From positions 1 through 64,000 of the forward strand of contig NZ_JBNARB010000008.1 of the NCBI RefSeq assembly GCF_049723235.1: 64,000 nucleotides of DNA. Direction: 5' to 3'. Below are positions 62,310 to 64,000 of this stretch, piece by piece (the first letter of the stretch is position 1; each line of letters begins with the position of its first letter). Position numbers and translations under genes: made by a program. The notes below the pieces were generated by a model. It ran no database searches. It was not told where the DNA came from and was given only the letters and a program-made list of their open reading frames with translations. The DNA comes from Thermovenabulum sp049723235 (GTDB lineage: Bacteria; Bacillota; Thermosediminibacteria; Thermosediminibacterales; Thermosediminibacteraceae).

Positions 62310-63380
62310 TTAACTGTATTCTTTAGCCACCTCTTCCCCTCTTAAAACCCTCAAAGCCCCTTCTGCCAGAGCCTTTAGCTCGTCTTCCCCGGGGAATACT
62401 TCTACAGGAGCTATGAAAGATACTCTTTCCTTTATCCAGTTCACCAGCCTTGCATCATAAGCAAGGCCGCCGGTTAAAATTACCGCATCCACTTTTCCGG
62501 ATAAAGTAGCTGCACATGCGCCTATTTCCCTTGCAATTCTATACGCCATAGCTTCATAAACTAATTTAGCTTCGGTATTACCATTATCTATCATTGCGCC
62601 TATTTCCCTCGCATCATTTGTGCCAAAATACGCGACAAGCCCTCCTTTGCCGGCAATCAACTTCTTCATTTCTTCCCTGCTCATATTTTCTTTAAAAATT
62701 AAGTTTGCCACATCCATTGCAGGAAGGCTTCCCGCTCTTTCCGGCGAAAAAGGTCCCTCTCCCTCAAGACCGTTATTTACATCTACTACTTTACCTTTTT
62801 TATGAGCGCCTACGGTAATACCGCCACCCATATGAGCTACTATTAAATTCAGTTCTTCGTATTTTTTGCCGGTATTTTTTGCATACCTTTTTGCAACGGC
62901 CTTTTGATTCAGTGCATGAAAAATACTTTTTCTTTTTATTTTGGGTACCCCGGTAATTTTTGCTATGGGTTCCATTTCATCCACCACTACCGGGTCTACA
63001 ATAAACGCAGGGGCATTTATTTTAGAAGCTATTTCGTATGCCAGCACTCCTCCTAAATTAGATGCGTGTTCCCCGAGAACTCCTATTTTTAAATCTTCAA
63101 GCATTTTTTCATTTACCCGGTAAGTTCCTCCCTCCACAGGTTTTATCAACCCACCCCTGCCTACTACCGCATTTAAATTGTTAATGTTGTATTGTCTCTT
63201 TTCTATTGCTTCCAGTATTACTTTTTTTCTAAACGGATACTGATCAAAAATTGTCCGGAATTCCTTTAAATCTTCAGTAGAATGAGAAATTTTTTCTTCA
63301 AATATCATTTCTTCGTCTTTAAATACGGCTATTTTTGTAGAAGTTGACCCGGGATTTATTGCAAGAATTTCAAAAGCCAT
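62310..63380 (-). CDS. buk: butyrate kinase (branched-chain acyl kinase)
   Basis: 356 aa from the ATG at 63380, preceded by GGAGGGATTTT. ASKHA-type acyl kinase: AINPGSTSTKIAVF, IVAHMGGGITVGAHKKGKV and NNGLEGEGPFSPERAG. It phosphorylates ADP with acyl-phosphate, making butyrate or isobutyrate/isovalerate. With the kor complex and dehydrogenase it implies fermentation of branched-chain amino acids to acids with ATP gain. The phosphate acyltransferase (ptb) expected upstream lies outside the window. Confidence 0.92.
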   Translation of the reverse strand: MAFEILAINPGSTSTKIAVFKDEEMIFEEKISHSTEDLKEFRTIFDQYPFRKKVILEAIEKRQYNINNLNAVVGRGGLIKPVEGGTYRVNEKMLEDLKIGVLGEHASNLGGVLAYEIASKINAPAFIVDPVVVDEMEPIAKITGVPKIKRKSIFHALNQKAVAKRYAKNTGKKYEELNLIVAHMGGGITVGAHKKGKVVDVNNGLEGEGPFSPERAGSLPAMDVANLIFKENMSREEMKKLIAGKGGLVAYFGTNDAREIGAMIDNGNTEAKLVYEAMAYRIAREIGACAATLSGKVDAVILTGGLAYDARLVNWIKERVSFIAPVEVFPGEDELKALAEGALRVLRGEEVAKEYS

Positions 63381-63396
63381 AAAATCCCTCCGAATA

Positions 63397-64000
63397 TTAA
63401 CCTTTTTTCTTAAATTTACTTTCGGCAATCATATCCGCAGCCTTTGCAGTAGTAATCCCTTTTTCTTTTGCCATATTGAAAACTTCCTTTAATCTTCTTG
63501 GAATGATTTGCAGTTTTTGTTCTACTACTTCCAAACTGTAAGGGATTCCTGACACTTCAATAGATACATTAATTACTCCGCCACCATTTATTACATAGTC
63601 AGGAGCGTATAAAATATCCCTTTCTGATAACTTTTGCGCAAAACTTTCGTCTTTAAGCTGGTTATTCGCAGCACCAGCTATTATTTTGCATTTCAGTCTT
63701 TCTACTGTATTTTCATTTATTACCGCACCAAGAGCGCAAGGTGAAAATACATCACACTCTATATCATAAATCTCCTCAGCGCTTACAACCTTCGCATTGA
63801 ATTTCTTTTCAGCTTCTTTTACCCGATCCTCATAAATATCCGTTACTATTAGCCGTGCACCCGCTTCATAGAGTAATCCTGCGAGGGACATCCCCACATG
63901 CCCTAAACCCTGAATCGCTACTACTACATCTTTTATATCCGTTTGTCCAAAAAGCCATTCGGAACATGCTTTAATACCTAAAAATACACCTTTTGCCGTT
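63397..64000 (-). CDS. leucine/valine-type amino acid dehydrogenase, C-terminal part (cut by the window edge)
   Basis: About 200 C-terminal residues are visible; the frame is open to the window edge. The NAD fold has AIQGLGHVGMSLAGLLYEAG, then CDVFSPCALGAVIN and IIAGAANNQL, all typical of Glu/Leu/Phe/Val dehydrogenases. The pattern favours leucine dehydrogenase. It deaminates a branched-chain amino acid to the 2-oxoacid used by the kor complex. It lies 16 bases before buk in the same operon. Confidence 0.88.
   Translation of the reverse strand, partial: TAKGVFLGIKACSEWLFGQTDIKDVVVAIQGLGHVGMSLAGLLYEAGARLIVTDIYEDRVKEAEKKFNAKVVSAEEIYDIECDVFSPCALGAVINENTVERLKCKIIAGAANNQLKDESFAQKLSERDILYAPDYVINGGGVINVSIEVSGIPYSLEVVEQKLQIIPRRLKEVFNMAKEKGITTAKAADMIAESKFKKKG

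Noticed and set aside
1..64000. CRISPR arrays, insertion sequences, prophage, tRNA or rRNA genes
   Set aside because: No regular direct repeats, transposase motifs, phage structural genes or recognisable RNA-gene sequences were seen by eye; a short tRNA could be missed without a covariance search.

Overview
The window is a contiguous, gene-dense piece of chromosome from a low-GC, anaerobic, probably thermophilic Firmicute (Clostridia, Thermoanaerobacterales-like). This placement is inferred from gene content: 2-oxoacid:ferredoxin oxidoreductase, an archaeal-type split glutamate synthase, a glycyl radical enzyme, the HPr/HPr kinase system, the whiA-yvcK-rapZ cluster, a T-box, strong GGAGG ribosome sites and many TTG/GTG starts. 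No rRNA, tRNA, IS element, prophage or CRISPR array was seen. Most genes lie on the minus strand.

Left region (0-13 kb). After a MetF-MetV-type methylenetetrahydrofolate reductase comes a carbon-to-glutamate block. A NifV-like synthase, aconitase and NAD-type isocitrate dehydrogenase form one operon. It diverges from a three-gene split glutamate synthase, which is followed convergently by a two-subunit pyruvate carboxylase. Read together: pyruvate -> oxaloacetate -> citrate -> isocitrate -> 2-oxoglutarate -> glutamate. The shared 300-bp divergent region holds two consensus promoters, each overlapped or followed by the same inverted repeat (TTGTAT-N6-ATACAA). The pyruvate carboxylase B subunit carries a complete AccB-like biotin carrier at its C terminus, with its own internal ribosome site and ATG.

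13-18 kb. A trans-sulfuration PLP enzyme diverges from a glycyl radical enzyme closely resembling trans-4-hydroxyproline dehydratase (HypD) and its activase. The latter pair is preceded by a near-perfect sigma-54 (-24/-12) promoter that sits directly behind a terminator-like hairpin.

18-31 kb. This part holds a MATE exporter, a secreted copper-amine-oxidase-like domain protein, dapB, birA, OsmC and macro-domain proteins, and a Ca2+-type P-ATPase. It ends in an ilvC-ilvB-ilvE operon under a T-box with an apparent isoleucine (ATC) specifier.

31-45 kb. Two housekeeping operons follow: ytoI-dnaE-orf-pfkA-pyk, and PHP-rapZ-yvcK-whiA-ptsH. A HAD-ylbF-rlmI operon reads the other way.

45-64 kb. A Gln-rich protein and a coiled-coil protein of unknown role come first, then murB, an Asn-rich secreted protein, and an orphan solute-binding lipoprotein whose start codon lies inside a terminator-like hairpin. 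Next are a D-amino-acid aminotransferase, hprK with a sugar-phosphate isomerase and a second PHP protein, a metallo-beta-lactamase/DUF3006 pair, CsaA, an M29 aminopeptidase, and a radical SAM protein. After these come a MobB-like protein and a HAD protein. The window ends in an energy-yielding branched-chain 2-oxoacid module: leucine/valine-type dehydrogenase (cut by the window edge), butyrate kinase, and a four-subunit ferredoxin oxidoreductase.
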